Shown in pieces: positions 1 to 11,600 of a stretch of DNA of 64,000 nucleotides. Positions within the stretch are counted from its first letter, which is position 1, and each line of letters opens with the position of its first letter. This stretch comes from Prorocentrum cordatum. Its lineage: Eukaryota > Sar > Dinophyceae > Prorocentrales > Prorocentraceae. The notes below the pieces were generated by a model, which saw nothing but the letters and a program-made list of their open reading frames with translations, had not been told where the DNA came from and made no database searches. Location: NCBI GenBank assembly GCA_963575745.1, contig CAUYUJ010011225.1, positions 1,170,828 to 1,234,827 of the forward strand. The letters are read 5' to 3'. A program made the position numbers and the translations under genes.

Positions 1-777
1 AATCAAGATGACTTCTCGCCGTGAAGATAGCCTTTCTCCTCCTCCTCCTCATCTTCCTCCTCCTCCTCCTGCCCCTCCGCCTCCTTCACCTTCTCCTTCA
101 CCTCCCCTGGGGGTTAGGAGGCTGTCTAACGCTAGATGAGTCGACCCCTCGTCCTCCTCGACGTCTTCCTCAGACATCCGACGCCTCGAAAAGATCGAGG
201 CGCCTGGCTTGTCGTCAATTCTGGCCCCTGAAGGCTGGTTTCGGGTTCGGGTCCGCCAAATAGTAATTCGGAACGATATCGGGTTGATCGAGAGATTTGG
301 GGGCCCGCGCATCGACAAATTTGGAGCGCCAGATGTCTAGTCCTCCCTTCGCGATGTTCGAGGATCGGGGATGCGGCTCGTTTCTGGGCTTCCAGACGCA
401 GTCAACTCGTTTGCTCATTTCTGGGACCTCCGCCTGCAGACGCAGTCAAAGTTTGGCCACAAGAAGCGAACCCCATTCTGGGCCTCAGCTGCGACCAGAC
501 GTGCTAGGGGTGCCAGAGGAAAGCACGTGAAAAGGCTTAAGACACATCGAGCCCCTTCCGAAGCAACATTGGGTCTTGTTAGGATACAACGCCTCGCAGG
601 CTAAATTCTGCATCGGCACTGGTATATCCGTGGTCGGGAACCTGCCTAAGCCGGCGCTCGCCCGTTCAACCCAGCTACATCATAAGATGAATTTAGCATT
701 GTTCGCGTCGATGTCCCGTTCATCGGGCTGAATGGCGCTAAACGTTCTCACACACCTCCCAGGACTTGCCTCGTACA
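1..777. other. No gene seen; CT-rich start
   Basis: The first 120 bases are a CTC/CCT-rich tract. A 13-base word (CAGACGCAGTCAA) occurs twice about 45 bases apart near 392 and 438. The open frames here are short, overlap on both strands and show no recognisable domain. Confidence 0.5.
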
Positions 778-1093
778 GTCGGACCGAGGTATAAGATCGA
801 GGTCGGTTCGGGGATGGTACCTTTTTGTTCGTCGTGTTTGTTGGATGGTCTTGTCTGTTCGTTCTGGGCGACAAGCGGTCTCATGTTCTTGAAGGCTGTT
901 CTTCTGGCCTAGGTCCGACCTGTCGGACGGAGGTATAAGATCGAGGCCGGTTCGGGGAGAGTATCCTATTGTTATTTTTGTTTGTTGGATGTTCTTGTGC
1001 ATTTTGGGGGAGGGCATCCTCAAATGTTCTGTTTGTTTTGGCCGCCAGAGGGTCTCATGTTCTTGAGGGATGTTCTTCTGGACTAGGTCCGGC
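778..1093. repeat. Two tandem copies of a ~145-170 bp unit
   Basis: Each copy begins with a GTCGGAC..AGGTATAAGATC block (778 and 922), continues through GGTCTCATGTTCTTGA and ends with TTCTTCTGG.CTAGGTCCG. The second copy is about 30 bases longer because of a T-rich insertion. A weak third echo is seen near 1,245. Confidence 0.8.
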
Positions 1094-2980
1094 TGCACAG
1101 GCTACACTTACATGCCAGTTGTTGAATGCAGGTATTCTTGGATTCACAATTCTTATCGAAATGTGTTGTATGTGTTGTTATTATTCGGACAGGTCCGAAC
1201 CCAATCTACTTGATCCGCCTTTCCACTTCATGTTTGTTCCTACTTCTTCCGACCGACGTGTAAGAGTAACCTTTTGCTGGAGTGTTGGTGCGGGCCCACG
1301 CGAGCGCCCTCCGATGGCTGAGTGCCACGCGATAGTAGCGGCTTGCGCGCCTGGCGGTGTCCCCAAAGGGCCCCCCCTTCGGCCGTGCATTGAAGGTCAC
1401 TCTTGCCTATGGTCACTCTTGCGTGTAGCCGAGAGTATTCCCCAGTCGTCAGGGTGGCGACGAATCAATGGGGCGTCGCGTGGCCATGCCGTGTTCGACG
1501 GGCTTTGGCTCCGAGCACGCGGTGGTTGTGCTTCGTCTTGGGTACGTTTTCTGAGTGGCTCTAAGGGTTCGCAGATAAGTCAGAAAATATAATTCCATTC
1601 TTTCTCCACACGCCTTCCCTTTTTCCTCTCCCCCCCGTTCATTTTTGTTTCTCTTCCCTCCCTCCCTCTCCCATCGCATTATGTCCTCTTCTCCCGCCAC
1701 CCCCATTCACGTTTACGAAATAGATACTGATTTTTATCCTCTGGCGCGTAGTAATGGTCGTCACCCAAGCCAAACCCCTTCCCCCCGGAGAATGGCTATG
1801 GCGATCGCAACACACCCTCCGCCCCCTCGTGCCCCACCCCGCCCAAGCGTTACCACTGCCCAGGTCCCACCCACCCACATGGGTAACGACCGTTACTAGA
1901 AATAGAACAAACAAGCTCATCTGAGTTCTATTTTGCTTTCTCACCAGATCATGCCCGAGCGGTGCCACCTTTCGCCCGCATGTGTTCTTGCTGTCGTACA
2001 GGATTCCCACACGTGTTTTTCGACATGTGATTCACCCGATCGGAACCTTCTCGGTGTTACAGAAAGGTGATGCCCCTGCAGCGTCAGCCTCATTTTGTGA
2101 TCGAATAGTTGATTCCGTCGTTAAGAATTGTTCTCTCGCCCCAGCGCGGGCCAGAATTTTGGATCGAACCTTTCCTTGTCGTTGTCGCCCTGCTCCTTCC
2201 TTCGCCTTCCCCTGGTCCTCCTGCTCCTTCCGCTCCTCGTACGTCTGCTCCTGCTGCTGTTGCTTCTCCTCATCATCCTCCTTCCTCATCCTCTTCCTCC
2301 TACTCATCCTCTTGCCCATCCGCCACCACCTCCTCCTCCTCCAATGCCCACAGCTCCCCCTGTCTGATTGCGCATAGCACGATGGGCCCTTTGGGGTATT
2401 CCATGTCTTCTATGACACCCGTCGGAAAATCAACACAATGGGAAGGGATGGGTGGGAGGGGGTAGGATGTCAGATATGGCGAAAGCGCACCCAGCTTGCC
2501 TTTCTCCTCTCTCGGCCCTCCACACCTTTCCCCTTCCCTGCCTCTCTCCATCCCGTTCCCTCCCTCCTCCCGCGCCACGCCTGCTGGAGCTCCCTGAAGG
2601 GACCCGCACCCGCGAACGGGCCCCGTGGCAGCCGAACCAGCAGTCCTTCCTTCGAAATTGTCCGTCCCTCTGGTCCGTGCACCGTTTTACGTCCGAAGGT
2701 GTGACTTCCCAAACTTCGCCAGCACTGGCCTCCAGGATGGGAGAGCCGACGAGCCCAACCATGCCTAAACAGCGTTGTGCCCCCCCCTTCCGGGGCCATC
2801 AGCAGTACACTACAGCGTTCCCCCCTCCCACCTCCTCGCCCTTCACCCCCGAGCCGTCCCGGCCAAAGCGTCGGAGTCGCTGAGGATCGGGAGGTGTAGA
2901 AGGGTAGATGCGCAATCTCCGCTTCTCGTTCCCCGGCGATCGCTGGCTTCACGCTCTCTTACACCGTCGTGACTTGACTT
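1094..2980. other. No gene seen; pyrimidine-rich tracts
   Basis: CT-rich runs lie at about 1,605-1,680 and 2,185-2,345 (CTC/CTT repeats). A word shared with 5,230-5,285 (GGTCAC.CTTGCCT...TAGCCGA) lies at 1,393-1,435. Open frames overlap on both strands and translate to Pro/Ser/Arg-rich low complexity, so none is called as a gene. Confidence 0.5.
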
Positions 2981-3215
2981 CCCACTTGTCATCGGGGCCC
3001 CAAAACGGTGTGATGACCGCACTCTGTGGTGAGTCAGCGGGGATCCGGGGTGACCACAGTTTTGGGACTTGGGCCCTTCTCCGAGGATGTCTCGGCGACT
3101 GGAACCTCCGAGGTCCCAACGCGGTGCGGTGACAGACCGTGCGGTGAGGTACTTAGAGGGATTCCGAGGCCAGAGCAGGGTCTGTCGCCGCACCGTGTTG
3201 GCATCGCCAGTCCTC
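2981..3215. repeat. Dispersed repeat R1, copy a
   Basis: About 230 bp matching 9,118-9,372 in the same order: CCCCAAA.CG.TGTG at the left, GGATGTCTCGG.CGAC in the middle, and a right part built of GTGCGGTGACAGACCGTGCG and its complement. The right part can fold into a hairpin (arms about 3,120-3,150 and 3,178-3,205). The two copies differ at many positions. Confidence 0.75.
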
Positions 3216-4328
3216 GCCGTGCGCCAGATGCCCGCGTGGCTCGGCCAGCGTCCGGCATCCATCACCTCCATCTCTTCCCCTTTCGTTCTTGCCTGCCCGT
3301 GCCTCCATCCTCCCCTCCTCCCCTCGTCTCGTCCCCTCGGTCCTCGCTCTTCTTTCCTCGAGGACTCCTCATCTTCCTTCTCTTCCATCCTCCCTTTTCG
3401 CCTTGTTTCATTTTTAATGCGCCCTGTGTGCTTTTAGCGGTTGCAGCTCGGCGTCTTGGAAACTATTTGTTTTAGCGTTTCCAGGTCTCAACCAGAGAAT
3501 CGAAAACACCAACAAACGTTGGGCTGCTCTTGTGTTTGCGGGTATGTTGACTTCCATCGTCAGCACCTGCCGCGAACGGGTTGTGGGTCTCCAGTCCTGT
3601 TTCGCACCGGTGTCAGACCAGAGCCAGAAGTGTTTCTTCTGTTATTGTGTTTTTGCGGCTTTCAGCTCTGCGCAAGGAAACTTGTTTCAGCCGCCGCCCT
3701 ATCTATAGAAGTTGCGATGAGACAGAAAACGCTGAGCAACTGTTCCAAATAGAACGCCGAAGCGGCGTCTTCAGCCTGTCGAGAGCCCAACGAACATATG
3801 CTGAGCAACACGCCCAGGACGTTTTCGATTTGAACCTAGCTCTTCGCCCCCCCTCTCCTCCTCTTCACTTTTCCCTACCAGCTTGAAGCATATCCCTATC
3901 CCAATGTTGGGCATCACCGTACCTCGGCCCCGATCTGAAAGACTCCCTCCGCTTCCGAGAACACATCCCTCAGATCGCCATCGCCTCGGGATTGCCGATC
4001 TCAGGGATAGGCATCGGTTCGAGGCGGGGTATCCCCCCCCACCCCACCCGAGGCACAACTGGTCCGCCGCCTCGTGGAGCTGGGCGTGGGTGGCGCGTGA
4101 CCGGGCGCGCCGCGGCGCCCTCGGCGCCGCCGGTGAACATACGGGTGAGACAGGCTCGGCGCGGCGGTCTGCCCCGGCACCCCGTGAAAAAGCGACTTCG
4201 GACGGGGCCGGGGGCGTGCTGCCGACGGACCCGAGGGCGAGCTCGAGGTCCCCGAGGGCCCTGGAGCTGGAGGGCGCGCTGCCCACGGACCCCTCGATGC
4301 AGCGGGGTCGGGCGGGGGCAGGAGGAGG
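3216..4328. other. No gene seen
   Basis: C/T-rich 3,270-3,430, then mixed sequence and GC-rich sequence 4,020-4,320. The long minus-strand frame across 3,771-4,766 is Arg/Pro/Ser-rich without a domain and runs over the repeat at 4,329-4,430, so I treat it as chance. Confidence 0.4.
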
Positions 4329-4430
4329 ATGAAGCCGTTCCAGAGCGTTCCGCATCGCTCTGAGACGGCCGCGGCGCCCGAGACATCCTCCAGAGCCGCA
4401 GGACCTCAGAGGTTCTAAATGTGTCCTCAC
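4329..4430. repeat. Dispersed repeat R2, copy a
   Basis: Starts ATGAAGCCGTTCCAGAGC and continues with GACGGCCGCGGCGCCCGA and a CAGAGGTTC..AAT.TGTCC tail. The same order of words occurs at 15,223-15,344. Confidence 0.7.
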
Positions 4431-5373
4431 CCGACGTGATTCTCGTCCTGGCTTCGTCTTGCGACTGCGGCGGCGGCGGCGACGCCGACGTAGGGGCAGG
4501 AGAACATCAGGGGATAACGTTACGGGGGATCGGCTGAGGGGCAACGCTTCTGACTTCGGAGGATCTAGGAGGTTTTCAACGGTGTTCTCGGGTTTTTTGT
4601 TCGGCGCTCCAAGGGCGGGGCTCAGGCCTCGGTTGTTCGCTCGGTCGCTGTCCCTCCGCCGTCGTGTCTTTTCTCTGGCCATCGCTCGGTCGCAGTTTCG
4701 GGGCCTTCGTTCGTTCCGTCCTGTTGCTGCCTGGGAGTTTGCGTTTGATTCTAACCCACGTCCCAAACAAAAACGGGACTAAGGTTTTGGATTGTTTTTG
4801 ATTGAGTTTTCGGTGCCATTGGAGGCGCTGGGTGGTGTTCGGCAGCTGTGCCTCGCCAAGGGTGTTTTTGTCGGGAGTGCGCGGGTCAGAACGGCCGCCC
4901 GTGGGCTCGGGGCGCAGTCGCGCCGCCCCCTGCCCGATCTTTCACGCGCTGCGCTGGAGCTCTTAGCCGTTCCTGAACTCATCATTCCTCTTGCTCCCTT
5001 TGCCCCTGCCCTCGTGCTCCGCGCCGTGTGCATTGTTAACAGTCCGTGTGTGACTTGAGTCGCGCGAGCGCGTGCCGAACTTGTTCCGATGTTATCTGGC
5101 GGAATTCCTGGGGTACTGCGAAACCCTTTCAAAGAGCTCTTGTGCATTGAGCGGTTTTGCTGATAGATATAGGTTCCATTCGCGTAGAATGACATGGTTT
5201 CCTCGCCAGGCTATTCTTTGACCCAGCACCCCCCATCAAGGGTCACGCTTGCCTCTTGCCTAGTGTCATCCTGCGCTTAGCCGACGCAAGGGTGCTCGGA
5301 GTCTCCTGTGATGGCTTCCGTCAGCTTGCCCGTCTCCATCAGCACGACGGCATAAGTTAGGCGTAAACATAAT
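4431..5373. other. No gene seen
   Basis: A short CGG/CGC-rich patch at 4,460-4,500, otherwise mixed GC-rich sequence. Nothing recognised on either strand. Confidence 0.4.
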
Positions 5374-5512
5374 TGTCGGAAGTCCGCGCGGGTTTCTTAT
5401 ACCTGCACTGGCCCCGCCTTCCAGGCGCGCTCCGCGCGCCCAGGGCGGCGCCGGAGGCGCCGCCAGGGGTGCCCAGCGCCGACCCAAAGAAGTCCGTGTG
5501 GAATTCCGAACG
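5374..5512. mobile_element. Foldback MITE, family M1, copy A
   Basis: The ends are imperfect inverted repeats of about 30 bp. The left end reads TCGGAAGTCCGCGCGGGTTT and the complement of the right end reads TCGGAATTCCACACGGACTT, with further matches inward to a GCGCTGG box. There is no coding capacity. Related elements with the same arms lie at 6,705-6,821 and 42,841-42,983. I see no convincing target duplication. Confidence 0.7.
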
Positions 5513-6290
5513 TTGACGCCGTATTCTGCAGCGTTCCTTCCTCGGTCCAAGATGGGAAAAGAAACGGCACAAGCCTTGCCCCGCGGCCGCGGCCGCGGCG
5601 TTGCCCAGCCACGGCCTGGAAGCGAGGTCGAGACGGGGGCGAGGTGGGCCATGAGGCAGCGAGTGGGCCACGAGCCACGAGGGCGCGAGTGCACGGGGGT
5701 GGGCCACGAGCCAAGGAGGCTTGGGCGATCTTGCGGTCGAGCGCCCAGCCTTTCGGGCCACAGCCGATCTGTCGTTCACTCGATCGATCGATCGCCCGAT
5801 CGATCGGTCGATCGATTGGCCGATCGATCGAGGGTCATCCGCTCGCCTCCATGCTGTCACCCCCTCTATTCCTAGCGCGCCCGAAATGACTGCGGACAAA
5901 AAATCGCACGATGCCGAACAACCAAGGGGCGACGAGGCACGGGGTCGTCTTCGCCGACATTGGCGCGTTGGCTGGCCGCGGAAAGTCGCGCATGGGCGCC
6001 CTCATCTCACATGTAGCGTGCCGCGCTGGCCGCCCGCGGAGGCCACCGCGGCAGGTCGCTACGACATCTTGTGTAAGAGCTGTTTCCCTCGTAGTTCAAA
6101 TGTTGTGTTGCCTCGTCAGCGGCCCGCTGATGAGCCCTTTCGTGCACATGCCGATCGTGCTGGCTGTCGCCCCGCGCGCGCTCGCGCGGCGAGCGCCCCC
6201 TTCGCCCGCCAGGCGAGGCGCCGGCCTTCAGGCGGCTGCGCGAGCCGCCGCCGCGCACCGTCAAAGGGGGGGTGGTCGGATCTAGAATCT
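5513..6290. other. GC-rich, with a GATC-palindrome patch
   Basis: At 5,778-5,833 the sequence is a run of overlapping CGATCGAT palindromes; this simple pattern opens several frames (SIDRSIDR-type peptides). The rest is GC-rich with no recognised gene. Confidence 0.5.
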
Positions 6291-6612
6291 GGGCCTCCCC
6301 AATGGGGTCGGAGTTGATGGGGTCGGGTGATCGCGAGGGGGGAGCGATGAAAGGGGGAGGGGTGAAGAAAAGTGTGCCTCTCGTGCACTTCAAGGGCCCT
6401 AGAGGGACCCTCCTGGGCACGGAAGGCGCGCGTGTCTTCCCCATTTCATCGCCCCCCACTACTATCGTCTAGGCCTCCCCGATGGGGTCGCAGCTGATGG
6501 GGTCGGATGGTCGCGCCGCAGCGCCGATGCAGCGCCGATACGGCTCGATGCGGAGGTTAACATTATTCACGCAGACGTCGCCGATGCATCGCCAACGTCG
6601 CCGATGCATGGG
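6291..6612. repeat. Dispersed repeat R3, copy a
   Basis: A ~40-bp word (GATGGGGTCGGAGTTGATGG) occurs at 6,300 and again near 6,480, bracketing a segment that includes AAGAAAAGTGTGCCTCTCGT and TTCCCCATTTCATCGCCCCC. It is followed by CGCCGATGCATCG words. The same arrangement occurs at 43,086-43,350, with a 12-20 base indel in the middle. Confidence 0.8.
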
Positions 6613-6704
6613 TGGTGTATGGACATTGAAGTACGGAAGCCCGGTCGGGCGAAGGTTGGCACCGCGCCTAATCGAGGAACATCACATTGCATATTATCAG
6701 TGAG

Positions 6705-6821
6705 TTTCCAGAGGTCCGCGCGGATGTCTCGTCTCGGCATTGGGCTTTCTTTCCAGCGGTGCCTCCAGCGCGGAATTGGTCCAGCGCCGATCCAAGATAT
6801 CCGCGCGGGGGTCCGGAAGTT
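6705..6821. mobile_element. Foldback MITE, family M1, copy B
   Basis: The left arm, GGTCCGCGCGGATGTCTCG, pairs with the complement of the right arm, GACCCCCGCGCGGATATCTT. The inner boxes GGCATTGG and GGATCGGCGCTGGACC also pair. Length (~117 bp) and arms match the copies at 5,374 and 42,841. Non-coding. Confidence 0.7.
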
Positions 6822-7085
6822 TCTGCTCCTGCAGATGGCTCGTTTTCTCCACTGGCGGGTTGGACGGCTGGGCGACGGGTGCAGCGTCCCAAGAGGGCCA
6901 GGAAGAGGGGGATCGGGAGGTCCGGTGTACGAAGTCTCCAGCATGCACCTGGTGTCGGCCCCGCCGTGCAGGGCGTTCTTCGATGCATGGTCGCTTCCAG
7001 CGCGCTAGGAAACCAGCTGCATGCGGCCGATTGACGACCCTCCGTTTAGTTATCCCCCCCATGACTCGTCCGACCCGAAAAATTG

Positions 7086-7181
7086 GGATGGCACGAACGG
7101 GATGAAGACCTGCAGCAGCGCCTGCCCATTTTGAGCAGGGCTCGCTGTCGGTGTCGCCGCGGACGTGGTCCGTGTGGGACA
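7086..7181. repeat. Dispersed repeat R4, copy a
   Basis: Contains GCAGGGCTCGCTGTCGGTGT followed by CGCCGCGGACGTGGTCC. The same block with a few changes lies at 14,490-14,571, in both cases preceded by GAAGACC.GCAGCAG-like sequence. Flanking 6,822-7,085 and 7,182-7,309 hold no recognised gene. Confidence 0.65.
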
Positions 7182-7309
7182 ATCGTCGCCTGCACAGCAT
7201 CTATATAAGGCAGAGATTTATCCATACCCACCAGCTAGAAACCGATACTCCAGGATCTCGGGGGCCGATACTGATACGATGATTTGATATACTTGTGTTG
7301 TACCCATGG

Positions 7310-8165
7310 GGCCCAACCATGTACACATGTATACATACAGACATATAGTAGTTATAGATACACATCCATACACACATACATACATGCATGCATGCATGCA
7401 TGCATACATACATGCATATATATATATATATATATATGCAGACTCCCATGCATGCACACATACATGCATGCATACATACACGTATACGTCTGCACGTGCA
7501 TACAACCATACATGTATCCATGCCTACATACACGCACATACATATACACCCACACATGTATGCATGCATGCATATAATCATGCATGCATGCATGCACGCA
7601 CGCACATTTACATACCTACATGCAGTCGTATGTATGTGCGTATATATATACACATATATATATATATATATATGCATATATATATGTATATATTTGCATA
7701 TATCCATGTACGCATACGTACATACATACTTGCGTGTATCCATGCATCCATGGATGCATTCATACACACATGCACTTATGTAGACACACACGCATACATG
7801 CATGCATTCATCCATACACACATCCATACTCACGTACATACATGCGTACATACATACACACGTGCATCCATACATAAAACATACAAACACACATACAACC
7901 ATACAAACAAACAAACAAACAAACATACATACATACATACATAGATACAAACAAACATACCTACATACATACATACATACATACATACATACATACATAC
8001 ATACATACATACATACATACATACAATCATACAATCATGCATGCATATATGCATGCATGCATGCAAGCACGCATACAGCACATCTGCAAACATACACCTG
8101 CCTAGCAACCTAGCTACCTACCTTCCCACCGACCTGTCGATCTACCTACGTACATACATACATGC
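7310..8165. repeat. (CATA)n / (CATG)n microsatellite block
   Basis: About 850 bp of ACAT, CATG and CAAA tetranucleotides with AT dinucleotide runs (7,415-7,437, 7,645-7,690). A pure (CATA)n stretch lies near 7,960-8,030. Every long frame on either strand here (Tyr/His/Thr or Cys/Met/Val repeats) comes from the tetranucleotide and is not a gene. Confidence 0.95.
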
Positions 8166-8184
8166 ATGCATATGTGTACATGCA

Positions 8185-8930
8185 TGGGCATCTTGGGAGC
8201 CTCTAGGGGCACTCTTGGGGCCTCCTGGACGCTTCCTGTGCGCCTCTTGGAGGCATCTTGCGGGCCTCCTAGGGGCCTCCTAGGGGCCTCGGTGGCCTCT
8301 TTGGCCGTCTTTGGGCATTCGTGGCCCATCTGACGCCGTCGGACGCCGTATTGAGGGCCTTTCTGGAGGCCATTTTGGGCGTCTTCCAGGCCTCTTGGGC
8401 CGTCTTGGGCCCTCTTGGGACCGTCTTGGGGTCTCTTCGGCAGTTCTGGGGCCATCTTGGAGGCCTCTTGGGCGATCTTGGGGCGATCTTGGGGGCTCTT
8501 GGGCCGTCTCGGGCCGTCGGAAGGCCAGAAAAGAAGCAAATGCTGAAGTCCGTCGAACACCAAAGGACAATCAATGATTTCGGCTTCTTCGGGCCTTCCT
8601 GGAGGCCGTCTTGGAGGCCTCCTTGGGCCGTCTTGGAGAACTCTTTGGGGCCTATTGGGCCGTCTTGGGCCATCTTTGAGCCATGTTGGGCCGTCTTGGT
8701 GGCCTCCTGACGCCGTCTGACGCCGTCTGAAGCCGTCTTGGGGGCCTCTCTGGGCCGACGTGGCGCCCTTGAGGGGTGCTCCAGGGCCGTCTTGAAGGCC
8801 ATATTGGCCTTCTTGAAGGCCCTCTTGTGGCCCTCTTGGGGGCCTCCTGGGCCGCTATGGAGCGATCTTGGAGGCCGCAAGGGCCATCTGTAGAGGGACA
8901 CGCCCGACTGAAAACCAAGCCGAGCATGGG
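8185..8930. repeat. GGCC-TCTTGG minisatellite block 1
   Basis: A degenerate array of 10-13 base words GGCCTCTTGG, GGCCGTCTTGG and GAGGCCATCTTGG. It contains the ~55-base AT-richer island (8,520-8,580: AAAAG.AGCAAATGC and GACAATCAATGATTT) that recurs in the other blocks. Open frames on both strands are products of the repeat. Confidence 0.9.
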
Positions 8931-8976
8931 ATCCCGCACGCCGGGCACGCTTGTGGCAAGACGCCGGGGGGCGGCG
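8931..8976. repeat. Relic of the intronic-module 3' end
   Basis: GGCACGCTTGTGGCAAG followed by GGGGGGCGGCGG resembles the right end of the modules in the tandem array (GGCACCTCTGTGGCAAGCC then AGGGGGCGGCGGA). It directly follows a minisatellite block, the same order as in those modules. The corresponding left end is not visible upstream. Confidence 0.5.
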
Positions 8977-9117
8977 GAGGCCTCGGAGCAGGCCGCGGGC
9001 GGCCCCGGAACCGCGACCACGGATCTGCTCCTGGCCGCTCCGGGGGCCCCAGGGGCGCCCGCGCGGCCCCCAAAGCGGCCCCCGCGGGCGCACAGATGGC
9101 CCCCGAATCGTCGGGGG

Positions 9118-9372
9118 CCCCCAAACGGCGTGGTGATCACACCGTGTGGTGAGTCGGTCGGGATTCGCGCACGGTGTGGTTGGTGAGTCGGTGAGTCGGT
9201 GACCACACCGGTGTGGTCGCCGCACGGTTTTCGGACTCGAGCCGTCCTCCGCGGATGTCTCGGGCGACAGGGGTCTCCAGGGTCCCAAGGCCGTGCGGTG
9301 ACGGACCGTGCGGTGACGTCTTGCGGGATTTCGAGGTCACCGCACGGTCTGTCACCGCACCGTTTCGGGATT
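9118..9372. repeat. Dispersed repeat R1, copy b
   Basis: Second copy of the repeat at 2,981. It has extra tandem GTGAGTCGGT words (9,148-9,200). The block GTGCGGTGACGGACCGTGCG at 9,293 pairs with ACCGCACGGTCTGTCACCGC at 9,343, giving a strong potential hairpin. Confidence 0.8.
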
Positions 9373-9939
9373 CCAAAAATTGGTACGACGTTCTACCAGA
9401 CCAGTCCGTCACACCCCGAAAGCGCCGAAGGTGCCTTGTGAGCAGCGTTCGAGTGCTGCGAGCCTGCGCCAGGACGGCCCCAGGCAGGCTTCAGTGGGCG
9501 CTCGAGGCCCCAGACGGGTGGCCCGAGAGATAAGGATCATTGATTGCCCTTATGGTTTTTCAATGTGTTCGGGGCCCTCTATTTTTCGATATTGCTAGGC
9601 CTTACGGCTGGGAAATGGGAGGGAATTGCTAGGCCTTACGGCTTTTTTCTGGAGGCCTCGGCCCTCGACGGGAATGGGAGGGAGAGGGCGGGCCATGAGC
9701 CCCGGGAGGGTGGTATTCTAACCCAGGACCACCCCCGGGGACCCCCTCCCCGGGTCCCAGAGGACGAGGACCCAAGGAAAGGTGGGAAGCGGCGACGGAC
9801 TCGGGGGAAGAAGGGGACGTGATGGCGTCGGCGACGCGACGTCGGCAGCGACGGTGATGGCGACGGAACAGCCCCTGTCACACGCCGACAGGGTCGGCGG
9901 ATTCTGACGACGTCCCAAGAGGCCTCCAAGCAGGACCCC
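9373..9939. other. No gene seen; short shared motif R5
   Basis: A word of about 25 bases ending GACAGGGTCGGCGGATTCTG at 9,883-9,910 recurs near 41,085 and 41,213-41,240. An inverted AT-richer island (9,530-9,600) resembles those in the minisatellite blocks. No supported gene. Confidence 0.5.
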
Positions 9940-10445
9940 ATGACGCCTCCAGGGGAGTCCAAGACGGCCCAAGATGCCCTGAAGACTGCCCACAGATGGC
10001 CTCCAGTGGGCACCCGAGGCCCCAGACAAGCGCCCCGAGAGGCCAAAATCTTTGATTTCCCAAGGGTTTTCCAACGTTTTTTGAGTCCTATGCTTTTCGA
10101 GTTTCCGACAATCCTTGACGGCGAACCGTCTCAAAACAGGCCAAGAAGCCCCCACGAGGGCCCCGGGACGGCCTAACGGGGCTCCATGACGGCCCCACGG
10201 GCGCCCGAGACAGCGTCAGAGGCCTTAAAAGACGGCTCCAAGATGGGCTCAAGAGGGGGAACTTGAACAGACATGTCGATTCTTTCGGCTTAAGAGGATC
10301 CCAGGAGGCCCCAAGAAGGTCCCCAGATGCTGACACGGGGTTCCAAGAGGACCCCAAGAGGCCCCCACGACGCCCCAACAAGCTTCAAAAAGCCCCAAAG
10401 AAACCAAACTCCCCAAGAGAGCCCCGCGAGGCCTCCTTCGACATC
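9940..10445. repeat. Minisatellite block 2, opposite orientation
   Basis: The complementary strand of the same word family (CAAGAGGCCCC, CAAGACGGCCC), including the inverted AT-richer island at 10,040-10,130. The orientation is opposite to block 1. Confidence 0.85.
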
Positions 10446-10484
10446 CCTCCTAACACTCACGGCTCTTGACCCACTGCCCACGCA

Positions 10485-11600
10485 CGGTGGCGAGATGGGC
10501 CGAAGACCATTCCAGTCTCCTTCGTACCCCCCCTTCTATCCAAGACAATTCCTTGCCCTGGCCTGCCCAGTTCCTACTGTTCTTGCTTCGTTACCTTACG
10601 CCTCCCCCATCTCACTTCGAAGCCCCACCACCATGAACACATCTCCGAATGGCTCAATCTGGCGGTCCTTCGGGATTTGCAGCCTCATGTGGGGTACCCT
10701 GGCAACCTTCCACGAGGACTCAAACACGGCCCCACCCACCATGTTCCTGGATAGCTGTCTGGGAACATGATTGTCACCGTCAGTTCCGCGATGAGACCGA
10801 AGAGGAGGAGGACGGTCCGCGCCATCCCAATTCAGCGTATCGTTGCCCGGGGACCCGTTCGCAGCGGAACCGAGGTCGGGCCCGTGGCCCCGCTGCGAGT
10901 GGACTCGGTGTCGGGGGTACACCCCACCGCCGCTACGACTCACCTGCCTTGCCGTGGCCTTTCCAGCTTCTTCGTTTTTGTTTCGTTACCTTGCACCTCC
11001 CCCATCTCCCTGCCAAGCATCACGACCATTCCAACATGCGCAAGTGGTTCCATCGGGCCATCCCTCGGGTTTTGCAGCCTCACGTGGGCAGCCCTGGAAA
11101 AGAAGGCCCAAACACGGCCCATACGAGTATGTTCCTTGAGAGCCTTCCGGGAACATCATTGTCACCACCTGTCCGACGAGGAAACCGAAGAGGAGGAGGA
11201 GGAGGAGGAGGGCAGGAAAAATGGCAAACATATGCAAATATTGAGGCAGAGGATGAGAATGAGCAAGACGACGGCAACGAGAATGCCGGCCTTCGCGGGT
11301 CCCAAGGCGGTCCCAAGGGCGCCCCAAACGGCCAAGAATGGTGAAACATAACAGGCCTAGAAATTGCCCCCAAGAGGCCCCCGCGCGGCTTCCGTCATCA
11401 TTCCACCGAGCATCCTACAGGCGTTCGGCCCACCATGCAGGGACGGCGGCGGGGTGGGCCGACACCCATTCCAGTCTCTGTTGTAAGCCCCCGACGTTTT
11501 TCTCATTCTCGTCCTCGTGGCGCTCACACTTGGGACGAGTGGCGGCGACAATCATGTTCCAGGAAAGCCCGTCAGGAAAATGATTATCGTCGCCAGTCGA
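10485..11600. repeat. Three diverged tandem copies of a ~400-bp unit
   Basis: Copies at about 10,495-10,830 and 10,835-11,210 share in order CCATTCCAGTCTCC or variants, TTCGTTACCTT.C.CCTCCC, CTTCGGGATTTGCAGCCTCA and ATGTTCCT...GGGAACAT.ATTGTCACC. A third, partial copy at 11,415-11,600 keeps CCCATTCCAGTCTC and the ATGTTCCAGGAAAGC..TCAGG block. The reading frames are not conserved between copies, so the units do not look coding. Confidence 0.7.

Noticed and set aside
3771-4766. 331-codon minus-strand frame
   Set aside because: Arg/Pro/Ser-rich, no domain, crosses repeat R2, and overlaps plus-strand frames of similar quality in GC-rich DNA.
7201-8113. A 277-codon and other frames rich in Cys/Met/Tyr/His
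   Set aside because: Pure translations of CATA/CATG tetranucleotides.
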